Assembly (NCBI GenBank): GCA_016165875.1 | Contig: JABBOT010000010.1 | Span: 7,409,875 to 7,473,874, forward strand | Source of the DNA: Acanthopleura granulata | Lineage: Eukaryota > Mollusca > Polyplacophora > Chitonida > Chitonidae | Reading direction: 5' to 3' | Length of the DNA: 64,000 nucleotides | Shown: positions 13,651 to 26,000 of the stretch, in pieces | Layout: every line of letters begins with the position of its first letter | Position numbering within the stretch: the first letter of the stretch is position 1 | Notes under the pieces: generated by a model | Seen by the model: only the letters and a program-made list of their open reading frames with translations | Databases searched by the model: none | Told to the model about the DNA's origin: nothing | Position numbers and translations under genes: made by a program

Positions 13651-14317
13651 ACTTAGATGAGGTGGTAAGGCTACCAAAGTGCTTGCCAGCAGGGGAGAGA
13701 TTCTAATATTCAGTATGCAAAGTCTGGAATTCAGTAATTTACAGTATTTAATATGCACACACAGAATCAACAATGGAATATCCCCCTGCAGTTATTGTGC
13801 TCTACATGTGTGCAAACCCTAAGTTCAATACATGCAGTACTTATCAAGATACAACCCCTAACATTTTGTTTGCGTGGTATCTTGGTATAAACACAGATTC
13901 TAATACACATTGGCTGGTGTGAGTTCAAATCCAGCTTATGCTGGCTTAATCTCTGGCCGTACATGGGAAGGTCCGTCAGCAACCTGCAGATGGTTGTGGG
14001 TTTTCCCCGGGCTCTGCTTGGTTTCTTCTCACCATATTGCTGACTGCCGTTGTATAAGTGAAATATTCTTGAGTACGGTGTAAAACACCAATCAAATAAA
14101 TAAACAAATAAATCTAATACATAGTATGCTAAGTCAGGAATTCGGTAAATTACAGTATTTAATATACATGTATACACACGAAATCAATGATGGAATATCA
14201 CCCTCGTGTTATTGTGCTCTACATGTTTGCAAACCTTGAGTTCAATGCATGTAGTACTTTTTAAGATACCACCCCTAACATTTTCTTTAACAATGCTTTC
14301 CATGTTATTGGATGCCG
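13651..14317 (+). repeat. dispersed ~700-bp repeat, copy 2, interrupted by a SINE
   Basis: Same left end as 8667 (ACTTAGATGAGGTGGTAAGG) and the same internal modules (CAGTAATTTACAGTATTTAATATGCAC, GTTATTGTGCTCTACATGTGTGCAAACCCT, AACATTTTGTTTG). It closes with CAATGCTTTCCATGTTATTGG. A SINE splits one module at 13909-14112. Confidence 0.8.
13909..14112 (+). mobile_element. SINE family 1, 5'-truncated, nested, with target-site duplication
   Basis: It carries a B-box-like GTGTGAGTTCAAATCCAGC, the conserved core (GGGAAGGTCCGTCAGCAACC, GCAGATGGTTGTGGGTTTTC, CTCTGCTTGGTTTC) and the 3' end GTACGGTGTAAAACACCAATC followed by an AAATAAATAAAC tail. It is flanked by TCTAATACAC (13899-13908) and TCTAATACAT (14113-14122). 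The uninterrupted sister copy near 9245 shows this site once. Confidence 0.85.
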
Positions 14318-14715
14318 ACACACAGTGAACAAGCTAAAAAGTATCCTCAATGGTCTATATCTTCACTGTGTAACTTTGACAAATTACACCATAACTGGTG
14401 CTGAACACAGGAGAATGGAGGGACTCATTGTCTGGCTCTTATAGACAAGGAAATCATCACTTCTGCAGGCTAGGTTGCCACAATGTTTACACAGCTATCA
14501 GCTCAGTGTTTACAGAGTAGACCTCTGTTTGCTCATCACTTTAACTGAAAGGTAACATTCTGGAACCCTGCACAGCTACACACAGTCATTTTACCATGGA
14601 TTAAACTGTACAAAAGCTCTATTGCCAGTGTTATGCTAGATGTACTATTACAGGGTTCATGCATATTCGTATTCAGAGCTTATACACATGGAGATGTAGG
14701 CTGCTGAGTTGAGAT

Positions 14716-14850
14716 GCTTCTGAGCCTCTGGATGGTTGTGGGCTTCCCCCTGGCTCTGCCTGGTTTCGCACAAACATAACGCTGGTCATCACTGTATGAG
14801 TTAAATATTCTCAAGCATGGTATGAAACTCCAAATAAGTAAATAAATAAG
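14716..14850 (+). mobile_element. SINE family 1 fragment
   Basis: Core and tail only: GGATGGTTGTGGGCTTCCCC, CTGGCTCTGCCTGGTTTC, ATATTCTCAAGCATGGTATG, then AAGTAAATAAATAAG. Confidence 0.7.
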
Positions 14851-14998
14851 ATTCATCAGAGACAGCAGAACCAGAAGAGGAGGGGTGGCTGAACTCGCGA
14901 CTTTTAGGGAGATAACATTTTGGAAAGCAGTCAAATTTACATGTACCTCAATACAGACAACTTCTACATGAACTACATGTATGAACTACATGTATGGC

Positions 14999-15408
14999 GA
15001 ATGAAAAGAGCATTAAAAACTGTATCTAAAAATACCTTCACTGATTTTTTTTTCACGGAATTAATTGCAGTCAAATGCTTTGATTGTATGGTGGGTTTTA
15101 TTGACTACATTGATAAAGTGGTTCACCAATGATGTCACAAAACTTTCTGTACACATTTATGCTCCTCTCTGAATACAAGAGTGCCCCTGTACTGTCTGCC
15201 TGTGTGTGAAAAAGGTTAACATGACATTAAATTTGTGTGTTAGTGTCAGAGAAAAGTCGGTGTGACGTCACTGGTGAACCACATTATCAATATAGTCCAA
15301 AAAACCCACCATACAATCAAACCATTTAACAGCACTTAACTCCATGAAAAAAAAATCTAAAAATTTAGTGAAGGTATTTTTGGGTAGTTTTTAATGCTCT
15401 TTTCATTC
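14999..15408. mobile_element. long-inverted-repeat element next to the stonin donor
   Basis: Arms of about 140 bp, 15001-15138 and the reverse complement of 15263-15406, share GAATGAAAAGAGCATTAAAAA, AAAATACCTTCACT, TTTGATTGTATGGTGGGTTTT, TTGATAA(A/T)GTGGTTCACCA and a GA(T/C)GTCAC inner end. The loop is about 124 bp. There is no ORF. This is a MITE or foldback architecture. It lies in the intron, its outer edge about 48 bases from the stonin exon boundary at 15457. Confidence 0.8.
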
Positions 15409-15456
15409 CCCTTCACCTTTGTGTGGTTTTTCCATTTAAGAATTGGTACAACTCAC

Positions 15457-18400
15457 CTTCATTTCTTTCTGGCAGCCGGTTTATACGCCAGACCACTGCT
15501 CTGTACACATTTTCATACTTGGCCGTTCCAACAGATGCTTCCAAGAGGGCTGGTGCCATTGTCCCTTGAGCCATCATAGTCAGGCGTTCCAAGCCCTTGA
15601 TTTTTCCAGGCTTTCTCGTGGCAGATCTAAAGGAGCCGTAGCCAAATCGTCTCTCATAGCGGAACAGGTAAATCCACTGCTCTGGAATGGGAAAGTGAAC
15701 CTCGATGTCCTCACAGGGAAACTGGCCATGCTTTTTGCTGTTGGCATGGTAACCTGTGACCAAGAGGTCACAGCGTATTTCAACATGTGTTCCCTTTAGG
15801 ATCTGCTGAATTTTGGCCTGCAGAGGAAGTTCTCGGTTCTCTTTGGGCCTTGCCCTGAATCGCATGAGCTCAAACTGGCAGCCATCTAGAGGGTAGAATT
15901 TAATAGTGTTTGTTTTCTCAAAAGCATCTCTATCAACAACACTGTGAAATTCATAATCCTGGATTTTTATCCAATCCTCAGTTTTCACAGGAATAATGTC
16001 ATGTCTACCAACAACTTCTTTGCCTTTCCTTCTCTTATCATTCACCCCTAACTCACATGAAGGCATGCCCGTCACAAATGCCAGACAGAAGATCCGCACA
16101 CGAGACTTCTGAGCAGTGATGTGTCCGTCCTTGTCTATCGTTGCCTCGAACTCATCCCAAACCTCCACGGACACCTCATCTTTGGCGTAATTAAGAGTTT
16201 TGTCCCTGTGAGCTTCCATATTCATCAAAGCATCTTCAACTTCCCAAACAAAAGTTCGCAAGTAATCCTTCTTTAAACTGCCAAATTTCAAGAGTTCAGA
16301 AACTTGAGGTGTATGATCTAGAATCATTGTTGCTTTTGGTTTTCGCACAAAATTTGGTGTAATTCTTTCAGCCCTGAGCCCCACTTTTTCTCTATAGAAG
16401 GTGTATTGGAGTTTGACGGTGTGTATTTTGCCATACTGATCATACTGTTGTAGCGCTACCTCAGACAATGAGTAACAGGGTTGCAGAGGCAGTTCCTGGA
16501 AAGGTTCCCTCTCACCTTCATCTGTGTATAACTTCAACACAGGACCATCTTTGACATGGACCAACTTCACAAACACATTCTTCCAGTAGCGATTTCCTGT
16601 GATTTTCTTCTTAGTTGGCTGCCTCAACATTAGATGCCAGCCACTTCCCTCAAACTTTGGATGGAACGGTTCCAGAGGTCCAGGTGACTCTTCGTCATCT
16701 GGGGTGCTGCTTTCAGTCGAAGTGCTCATGGCCATCTCCAGTTTTGCTTGATTTTTCTCCGATTCTTCGGAGACTTCAAATTTGGCAAATTCTTCTTCAG
16801 GGGGAGAATCTCTGTCAAACGGGTTTTCTCGGAAAGGCATTGCTGAGGTTTTGGGTGGGGGTGGAATAGGTGGAGCCTTGCCTACAGGTTTCCTGCCACA
16901 AGGTTTTATCTCCAGCTTTAGTGGAACTCCAGCAAAATCATCTTCTGCATCATCCTCCCCTGGCTCTACAAGCTGGTTATCCCCTGCTGCAGAGACGGCC
17001 TCAAATATAGACACAGGTCCTCGCTCAGAGGGTTCCAGCTGTTGAGCTTTGTTTACCCCGAAGGGATCAAAAATGTCTGAATCACCACCCCCAGAATTGC
17101 CCTCAAACAAGAATGCAGAAAGATCACCAGCTGGGGCATGAGCAGAAGAGTCTGTACCTTCATCCAAGAATGGGTTTTTAGAAATAATAGTTTCACTGGA
17201 AAATGTGGCAAAGTCATCGGTAAGGAAAGGATTCTTGTTGACATCAACCTGGGACTTTTCTTCAGTAAACCCAGAATCTGGCTGACTTGAGGAAAAAGAT
17301 GCATCCAAGAACGGATTATTTGAGGCAGCAGATTCCGTCTGACAAAGACCCCATGCGGAGAAAGCATCAACTGTATCAGATGGGGCCACTTTTCCAAAGA
17401 AATCCTCATCAAAGTCATGTACTGGTTTGACAACATGTACAGCAACCTCTTCTGATGATGATTTGGTGTCAAATGCATCTTCAAAATGTTTGTTGGAGGA
17501 ATCAGTCTTGTTTACAGAGGCCAGACTTTCGGGAACAGGAGAGATGCTGCTGTCTTTTGCACTTTGAACAACCGGTCTCTCAATGTTTGATGCTGAAAAA
17601 ATATTAGGCTGCTGCTGTTGTTGTTGGGATTGTTTTTTTTCAGCAACACCATCAGTACTACTTGTCACTTGAGCAGAATTATCGAAGAAGCTCATTTCTG
17701 TGGGAGGATCACCCACTTCTTCAAGAGTCTGAGAAAACCAAGGATTAGGAGCTTCTGACTGAGCTTTTGTTGAAGATTCTGATGTATCAGCTGTTGAAAA
17801 CAAGCCAGTACCAGACGTGTCAAATGGGTTAATAGAAGAAGTAACATTTGAACTCTTACAAGAAAATGGATTTTCTCTAGTTTGTACTGAGGTCTGAGGT
17901 GGGTTACTGTCAACAATATGCAAGTCATCAGATATAGTTTGGAATGGATCAAACGCAACTGCAGGAGGTGCTGGGCTTTGGTCACTAACTGGTCCTAGCT
18001 CACTGGCTTGCTCAGTACGATTCAGCCCAAGAAAATCATCCACAATGCTGTTGGCCAACTTCTTGGCCGCAGAATCGTCGGATTGCAGGTGTGAATCTGC
18101 ATTTTCCGATCCTCCTAACAAATCTGAGTCAAAGACACATGGACTGGACCTCTGAGAGGACTGAGTACTGTCTGTGACTGAACTGAACAGAAGTTCCACA
18201 GTTTTAGACTTTGGAGCTGGGACAGATTCGAAAGGCTCTGTGGTATGTGTATTTGTATTCTCCACTTGATTATCGAGTCCTAGCCCCAAAAGATCCTCAC
18301 TTAACAAACCTCCAGAAGGTTGGCTAGCCTCAGAGCTGTGAGGAGTAGATGTATCACCAAGACCAAGTAGATCCATATTGACTGCAGGCAAATTATCGTC

Positions 18401-19255
18401 ACTTAAAATGTCTCCTTGGGTCAAATCTTCTTGACTTGTTCTCACACTGTTGCTAGGCACCCGTGGTGATATTCTTGGAGAAGGAACAGGTGTGACCTCC
18501 AGGTGAAGCAAGTCTGTTCCTGTGTCAATCAGATCTGAGTCTGTTATGTTGTCATCATATGCTGCCCAAGACAAATCTAGCTGATCGTTTTTAATCACAT
18601 CTATATCTATTTCTGTTAATCTGTCATCCTTTTCTAGCTGTTCTTGGTCAAAGCTCACCCAAGTCCCTCCAGATGCCTGTCCCCCTGCCTTGACAGAACC
18701 ATCTGGGGAATCAGCTACTGATGTGGATGCTAGTTTAGTGAGGTTGCTCCTGGTCTGTTGTACAGTTTGTTTGATTCTTTCTTGCATTTCCTGAAAAGCC
18801 CGCCATTCTTCAGAGTCCTCATCAATCTTACCGCCATGAGCTGCCTCAGCTTCATCAGTCAGGTTTTCTCGTGAGGGAGACAGAGATGGGGACTTTGAGC
18901 GACTAGAGCTCTTGCCTCCAGATTTAGACAAGGCTTTAGCAAGTGACTTGCCCACAGATTTGGAAGGTGATTTCAGAGGTGATTTGGGGTAGGGGTGTTT
19001 GAGGACTGCTTTGGTTTTTTTGGCACCTTCCTTGGCTCTTGACAGCAGACCGCTAAGTCCTTTTGAAGATTTCTTTCCTTTGCTATGTGCGTAACTTCCA
19101 ACACCTAAATTAGACTTTAAAGGGGTGTTTGTGGGGGATAACTGATTGTCTTCAGCAGGAGTTTTCTCATCTATATCTACTTTCTCTTTATCACCATTGG
19201 TGGGAGATGGCAAGTCCACACACAAAGACGAGGATTCATCGAAGGACCCACTCAT
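15457..19255 (-). CDS. STON2: stonin (stoned B family endocytic adaptor), main coding exon
   Basis: Stonins are cytosolic AP-2-associated adaptors that sort synaptotagmin into endocytic vesicles. From the chosen Met (MSGSFDESSSLCVDLPSP) this exon gives about 1266 residues. The N-terminal half is disordered: a basic Lys/Ser-rich patch (SKGLSGLLSRAKEGAKKTKA), one WVSF motif followed by acidic residues (an AP-2 appendage-binding type), and many NPF (EH-domain ligand) and DPF (AP-2 ligand) motifs, including NNPFLDASF, KNPFLTDDF, DPFGVNK and ENPFDRDSPP, plus a short poly-Gln run. A stonin-homology domain begins near residue 870 (GWHLMLRQPTKKK, YWKNVFVKL). The mu-homology domain starts near 1030 and contains PLDGCQFELMRFRARPKEN and GTAKYENVYRAVVWRINRLP. 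The exon acceptor is CAG at 19287-19285. The frame is open back to it, so further N-terminal residues from an upstream exon cannot be excluded. The family call is very secure; the start is less so. Confidence 0.93.
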
Positions 19256-19284
19256 TGCTGGTCTGCTGACAGCCCCAACTGGTC
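19256..19284 (-). other. 5' part of the stonin exon upstream of the chosen ATG
   Basis: Twenty-nine bases between the acceptor (TTTTGTCTGATTTCAG) and the ATG. The frame through it is open (PVGAVSRPA before the Met), so it is either 5' UTR or coding. The 60 residues that a naive reading would add upstream of 19284 are intron sequence. Confidence 0.6.
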
Positions 19285-20799
19285 CTGAAATCAGACAAAA
19301 GTGCCATGTGAAGCAAAGTCCAATAATATTTGACAACAGTCCTACACAGCTGATTATGTTCCAATGGTTTATATAATAAGTGTAAGTTTGTAACAGAATA
19401 TTCTCAAGTTCACAAATATTTAATGCAGCTTTCAAATTTTAGCTGATTTTATTTTTAGCTGGTTTTAAAATCACTGGTTTCTCACTCTTCTCTGGATCTC
19501 CTGAAAGGTAATCATGAAGGTTTGCTGATGTACAGTTAGCGAAAGCGACATGGAATATTAAGTGCTGGGAAGCGCACCTGTTGGAATCAGTTTCTTTCCT
19601 GATTTCAGGTGTCATTTCATCTAATAAAAAATATACTCTATGCTTAAACTTGTTTTCAACACAATGTTCTGCACAGATGTAACAGAAATGTTAACTTCAG
19701 AGACTGATATCCCAAATCACCATTTTTTCTACAAAGCAAACTTCATGTTCCACTGGATCATATAATTGGGTAAAATTTGTATAGAATATTCTGATGTTTA
19801 AAAATATTCAATTTGGTATTTACGGTTAGCTGATTTGTTTTAATTCTTCTTTTCTGTTTTCTGCTGAAACATTTGAAACTATACCTACAACACCATCTGT
19901 CGGAGGATTGGGTGGGGTGGGTGCATAACATTCTTGATATACTTGGACATTTGACAAGTCCATTAAATGTTGAGTTTTTTCTTAATTCTTAATACTAATT
20001 TTAGGTTGATTACATTTCTGAACAACCAGGTTTTTATATAACGGTGAGAGCATGACAATGGCATCTCAAATAATCCGAGAACATGAACTTCCTGTGACAG
20101 GTGCTCCAGGGATGGAATCTGCATTAATGCCACATAAATCACAGTAATCCAGTTAATCTGCGGATCAACAGGTCAGTCTCCTGCACACTAGGGTCAGCTA
20201 TACATGTACATATGAAATACCAGGTTGAGGAAAACAATCTGGGTATGAGCCAGGACAAATTATAACCTACAATGTACACAAATATATTACAATCAGTAAG
20301 CATCTTTGGACTACTGTCATTGTATATTTATACATATGTACAAGTATGTAGATTCAGATTACTTATATGTAAAAGATACGAGCAGAGGTAACATATAGTC
20401 ACTAATGCTATATCTTCTTGGTGTTGCTCTATGTTAATGATAACCCATGACATCACACATACATGCCATGTACAGCACACAAGAACAAGTGTACTATGCA
20501 GAGAGTCAAACCTTGCGATCTAGCTAAGAAATCAATGGAAACCATAGACAGAAGTCTCCTGCCATCAGAAAGCAACCTGTTGGTTTCCACTTATGCATAC
20601 AGGTCATTACCTTATAGAGACAAGCATACTCAGCAGCCTGCTGGTTGTATAGCACTTGCATGGTAAACACCATACATTGATGGACATCATACAGCGACTG
20701 GGACACCTGAACCCCTCCTTCGTACACCTGTATATGTACAAGTACCAACAACACATGCTCCCTAATAAAGTGCTACACCAGTTCCAAGAGACATGTTAA

Positions 20800-21275
20800 A
20801 AGGATATGCAGGAAACCTTAGGGAACAGCACAAACACCATAGTTTAGAAGGATTCATAATGAACAACACTACTTAACCCCTATAATTTATGAGCCCTCGA
20901 AAAACAAAATCTTTGAACAGTGTCCATAAAATTTGCTTGATGTAATGTGATAATATTCCTCCTGTGACATCAGGCAGACACGATTTCAAGTAAGGTGTTT
21001 ATGCTGGAATGATATCAAGGGTGTTTGAAAGTAGAACATCAACTATGGATATCATCAGGTGACATCGCATGTTTTTACATAGCCTGGCAATAGCCAGGCA
21101 AAACTGGAAACTGCACAAAACTTATTTCTTCCCCACCCTCCAAACTTACAACAGCTGCTATTTTTTTTTTCTACCTAAGAAAGGCAATTTGAACTCTCTC
21201 AATCCTTGTCATTTTACCCTGCTTTTAAGACACAGACATTTTAACACTGGCATAACTCTTCAATAAAATATCTCA
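20800..21275 (+). repeat. dispersed repeat, copy 1 (sister at 48860-49335)
   Basis: It shares ordered blocks with 48860-49335: AACACCATAGTTTAGAAGGATTCAT, AACAACACTACTTAACC, AAAAACAAAATCTTTGAAC, GGTGTTTATGCTGGAATGAT, AGGGTGTTTGAAAG, CCAGGCAAAACTGGAA, TTTTACCCTGCTTTTAAGACACAGACATTTTAA. Divergence is substantial but co-linear. Confidence 0.65.
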
Positions 21276-23067
21276 TACAAGCTTATATATATGCACTTTG
21301 ATCTGTTAACAGATGTATTCTCAAATCCTTTCATCCAACATAATACTTGTTCTTCCAAAAGAACAGAAACTTTTCAGACATGAAGCTTTGTGGGTAGCAA
21401 TTCACTGCAGGAGCTATAGAGATGACAACATACACAGAAAACACCATGATTCACAGATCTGCTCTACATCCTGGTGCATGTTTCATGTCCATAGTGTGGC
21501 TCAGCTGGCAGACATGACATCTGCAAGGTTTTCAGTGAACTGCACATCTTCTAATTAATGTAGGCGTGCGGTAAAAGGTGAAAAGCTATTATCTGATGAT
21601 TTAAACCTGGAGTTCATCATTTGTTGACTTTCCAGGTTTTCACTGCTCATCTTCTAGACATACACCACAATGCACAAACATGTGGTTTTCTGCAAACTGA
21701 CAAATATACGTGTACATTCAATCTCTTAACTAATTTAGTTAATGCATTTCCATGCTGGAAATCAATTTGTGAACATGTACCTCAGGGCACAAATCAAAAT
21801 CCCATAAATAATATCTGGTGAAATGACTGTCCGAGTCAGATGAAAATGTCAGTTACCACAGGCTTTTCCTCTCTAGGTGACGCCCAGAAAATGGAAGGAC
21901 AGAATTCTGAGGCTTGAAATGGCAGACCTGTTCCACTTAGACATAAATACAACATCCTGGGTTTTCAGCTTCAGCCCAGAGAATCCTTCTTTCATTGGTT
22001 TCCATGGGAACCATTCAATCAAGGTTTCCAAAGATACTGGATTAAAGCCATGTTTATCTGTCTTCCTATAGAGTATATATCTGTACATGTCCATGTAAAT
22101 CCATTCGTGTCCTAAACCAAATATAGTTGCACATTGGCGTTATGTGCAAGTATGTCCAAGTGAGCCACCTTTGTTTGTTGTACTATACACATGTACACTG
22201 GTCCAGGTTTACAGGTTTAGATCTAGTTATCCAATCATCAAGACATTCATATAGCAGCTGTCAACCAAAACATGTTCAACACAAACAACCCTAGGACTAC
22301 GAAAATGTATAAAGTAAAGAAAATGTAGAAATTAGGACGGACCCTTACAAAGAGAAGCAGTCAACAGTCTTCAGTGACAACAGTAATATGCCAGGAATTT
22401 AAATCATGCAGAATCCAAATTGTGTTACCATGTTTGTTTACAAGTTGTTGTTAATCAAAATATGTATTTCAGATACACTTCGACAGCAACAGTGCATATC
22501 CAAGGTGACAATGCATATTCAGCATGATGAATATACCACCCCTAGCCCCCCCTCACCCTCCCCCTATCCCCTGCCGGATTTCAGAAAATATGAGGCTCCC
22601 AAATGCAGTATGAAGAAACTCCATCTGGATGAATATCATAAAAGTGAGACTGAAAAGCTGAAAGAAGTTCAAAAGAACATGAAGTATTTCAGGACTGGGG
22701 ATGCATTATGCAAGCACTCAGTCTTCGCGTTGGGCAGATTGGTTACATCTCCATCCGATCTAGAGCCCCAGGCACAAACATGTCACCAAATACACTTATT
22801 GTCTTGGAATTGTCCACAAATAGACCTTGGCCCAAAGCAAAATACAGCATTTCTGTGGCAAGACTTCATTAGAAGTTACACTTGAACAGCCCTAACATGT
22901 CTAATGACTACATGACAACTACCTGATACTGTCCCTTAGAGAAAAGTAGAGACAGGGGCCAAGGGAAATAGAGGAAGTCTTGGCGAGAGGTGGGAGAGCC
23001 CCCATTGGGAGAAGAGAGGATTTGCTAGGAATAAGGGGAGGATGTGTTAGGAAGAGGAAGAGGATGA

Positions 23068-23093
23068 GGGGAGGGGAGGGGATTATGAGGGGG
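23068..23093 (+). other. G-quadruplex motif in a purine-rich tract
   Basis: Four G runs: GGGG, A, GGGG, A, GGGG, ATTATGA, GGGGG. It is the end of a purine-rich stretch starting about 22940. About 430 bases earlier lies a C-rich tract (22540-22575). The fold is predicted by pattern only. Confidence 0.6.
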
Positions 23094-26000
23094 ACCGGTG
23101 GCAGATCTCAGATCAGGATGATGTTCTCCATGGCTCTCTATCGCCATCTCCCAGCAGGAATATGCACATGTACGTGCGTGTTGGATTGGTCTACATTTAT
23201 GTACACGTACTAAATATTCATTGTGAGACAACACGTACATGATAACCCGATTACTGACACTCTACACAGCCCCTAAGAGGCCTTCGAGAAATGAAATCAG
23301 TTAGGAGACAAACCAGTGAGGAAAAATAAAAACACACGATTTAATGATAGCCCAGAATGTGGTGTCTGTATTCCAATGGAAGAGAGTTGCACCAGCATTT
23401 CCCAATTACAAAAACAAATCAGTAGGCTGGGAGCTGTTATAAACTGCTGAGAATCATTAAGAATTGATTCATTCACAAGGAGAGCTATCCATATCACTGA
23501 CTGGCTATACAGGTATAACCAAAGCCTTCATTTATAATAGATATCAAAATCTGTAACATGGGAACTTTGTTTTCCTCACCAATACATAATACATGACAGC
23601 TACATGTACATTGTATCTAAGTAATAATAGTGTTATTGTTTTGTGCAATGTGCACATACAACCTTCCACTGAGTATTGTTATTGCTACTCAAACTTCTCT
23701 CAAAGGTATATACAAAGCTTACTAATTGAAAATCAATACACAGGACTGTTTGTTTGTACTTGGAAATATTCATGTTGACAGCAAGCTAATTACTGACAAT
23801 GCCTGAAACACAACATTCCGTACACACCCTGAACTAATGATGGACACTCTGAATCATTTGTCCCATTGCAGATGTACAATGTATGTTTATAGTGAAGCCC
23901 GAATTTTAGTCACCCTAGCTGCTGTTTATTTTGAATGTCAAAATATGAAAATCTATACAATTGATTTAAGTTGCCTTTGATTACTTATACATGTACATGT
24001 GTTAATGTTGTAAGGATGTGTATGCAAACAGCCACAACAGCTTTTCTTTTACACTGTTCTGAAACAGACTGGAAACATGACTAGCCACAAACAAAACCTG
24101 TCAAACCTAGATACGAAATGCAACCACGTCTACCTTTATTAGTTTAATAGTGTGTAGTCAAAAGAGTATTGAAATTTTACCTTGTGGGATATTTACAGTT
24201 CTACAAATTAATCTTGTGATCAATATCAAGCTGAGTATGTGACAGTCAACCAAGCTAAAATAAGGCCTTGACTTTGTTCAGTTATACGCACCTAACATGA
24301 ACAGTATTACTGAAATGCCTGATACCTGCACAAAATTTAAGGCAATACCATCTAACCTCTTTTTCTCTTCACAAATATACTTTCCACAATTATATCCGGT
24401 ATATCAATGAGAGTTTCAACTCCTGGGTTTACCGCCTTGCACGGTATTATATTAATACAATAGGATGCAGAATGTTACTTCACTAATAATGCAAAATCAG
24501 GCCTTTCAAGACCAATGAGGTGTGGAAGCAACAACACAAGTAAATGGTCCAACCATACATATCTGGTGGCCATGTCATATTACATTCTACTACATGTACT
24601 TAACAATCTGTTAACAAACAATTCTTACTCCACTCATGAACCACATCACGATTCCTGACATTCCCTGCCATGCACAATACATGTAGCTAAAGCAGCCTGA
24701 ATAAACCTTGGTCACTCAGAGGGTTTTCTTGACACTTTCTCATCGGGACATTTCTGTCTAAAAAAAAATGAAGATTTTTGTCGACAAAAAAAAACCCCTG
24801 TCTTTTTGGTGACAAAACCTATGAGGAGCCCGTGAGGCATGAGAAGACCACTGTGTACTATAGGCCTACACATACTTATCTGTATTTGTTTCCAGGAGTC
24901 CAGCTCTATTTGCTGTTTAGAAATGGTGCATGTACATGTAGAGTCCATCTACTGTTTCATCTTTGCCTTGATAAGAAGGCATGAAACTAACAATTAAGTC
25001 CAATCTAAAGGGCAGGTACACACAAATTTAAAGCAGAGAGCAGCAATATACATGTACCAACCTTCCTGAATGTCCACCACTTGTACATCACATGTCCCCA
25101 TGAAGGTTGGTTTTTATGTTAAGATCGTGACCCCAGTATCAAACTGTGCCCCACATGTTTCACACACTCACCTACTTGGGGGCAAACTGTGGAACTCTCA
25201 GCAACAACATGAGCCAGTATTATACAACTGTTACAGCCAGATACACATTCCACAATGTGAACAAGTCAGGAGGATTGCCCTGTGATGAGAACACCTAATA
25301 GAAATATGTGGATGTAGATGTGTGTTCCAGTGATTTGAATGTTCCTTGTAGAACAGGTACCATTACACAGAGAACCTTGTGGTCTCGAAGTCAAAATATA
25401 TCCTTTAATTCCTAAAATTGGTGTCCTCCACATGACGCCAATTCCATTATCCGTATATTATCTGTAAAGAATGCCTTCTTACAAAACACAAGCATAAGCA
25501 GAACAGCTGTGAAACACATGGTAAGTAAAAAAGCAGTAATGCTTTCCATAGCTACATGTATATGTGCCTGTAAAATGACTGCAAAATTATGCAAGTACAG
25601 ATTTGTCTCTGACACAGTATAGGAATTCCCATTAGATAACCAGCGAAGACCTTATCAGCCAAGTTATTTCAGTAGGAATTATACATAAGTCTCCAAAAAA
25701 AGCCACAGTGTGAAGTTCAATTTGTTAGGCAATTGGGATTAGATTTCAATATCCCAACACTATCAGGAATAGAGAACAATGACCAAACAGTGACTGGTGA
25801 GACAGAATATAAATCACACTAGTTAATGCTGGCGTAAAACTGAAAATGCTAACAACATTTTTTTGAATGTCTTATAAATACTATTCATCAATACACTCTT
25901 AAGCGTTTTCTATAATTAGGCTGCCATAGAAAAATCTTCTTCAGTAAAGCCCCAAAATTAATGAACTAACCTTTGACACCAGTTGATCCACTGACAATGT

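Larger units (their letters stand above)
8493..15456 (-). other. stonin intron (~7 kb), repeat-rich
   Basis: Bounded by a consensus donor (GAAG|GTGAGT at 15460-15451) and a T-rich CAG acceptor (8495-8493). No internal coding exon is seen. Contents include two copies of a ~700-bp dispersed repeat, several SINE fragments, a trinucleotide-free AT/GA microsatellite at 11033-11073, a 25-bp palindrome near 11142-11166 and a long-inverted-repeat element at 14999-15408. Confidence 0.8.

Noticed and set aside
13767..14177. 136-codon minus-strand ORF
   Set aside because: Composite of the nested SINE and its host repeat; no gene features.
19285..19435. N-terminal extension of stonin (MKAALNICELENILLQ...)
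   Set aside because: Lies upstream of a good acceptor (TTTTGTCTGATTTCAG) and reads as intron; the conserved style begins at MSGSFDESS.
22406..22885. 159-codon plus-strand ORF
   Set aside because: No recognisable domain, low-complexity Pro/Ser run from a C-rich tract, no supporting splice sites or start context.
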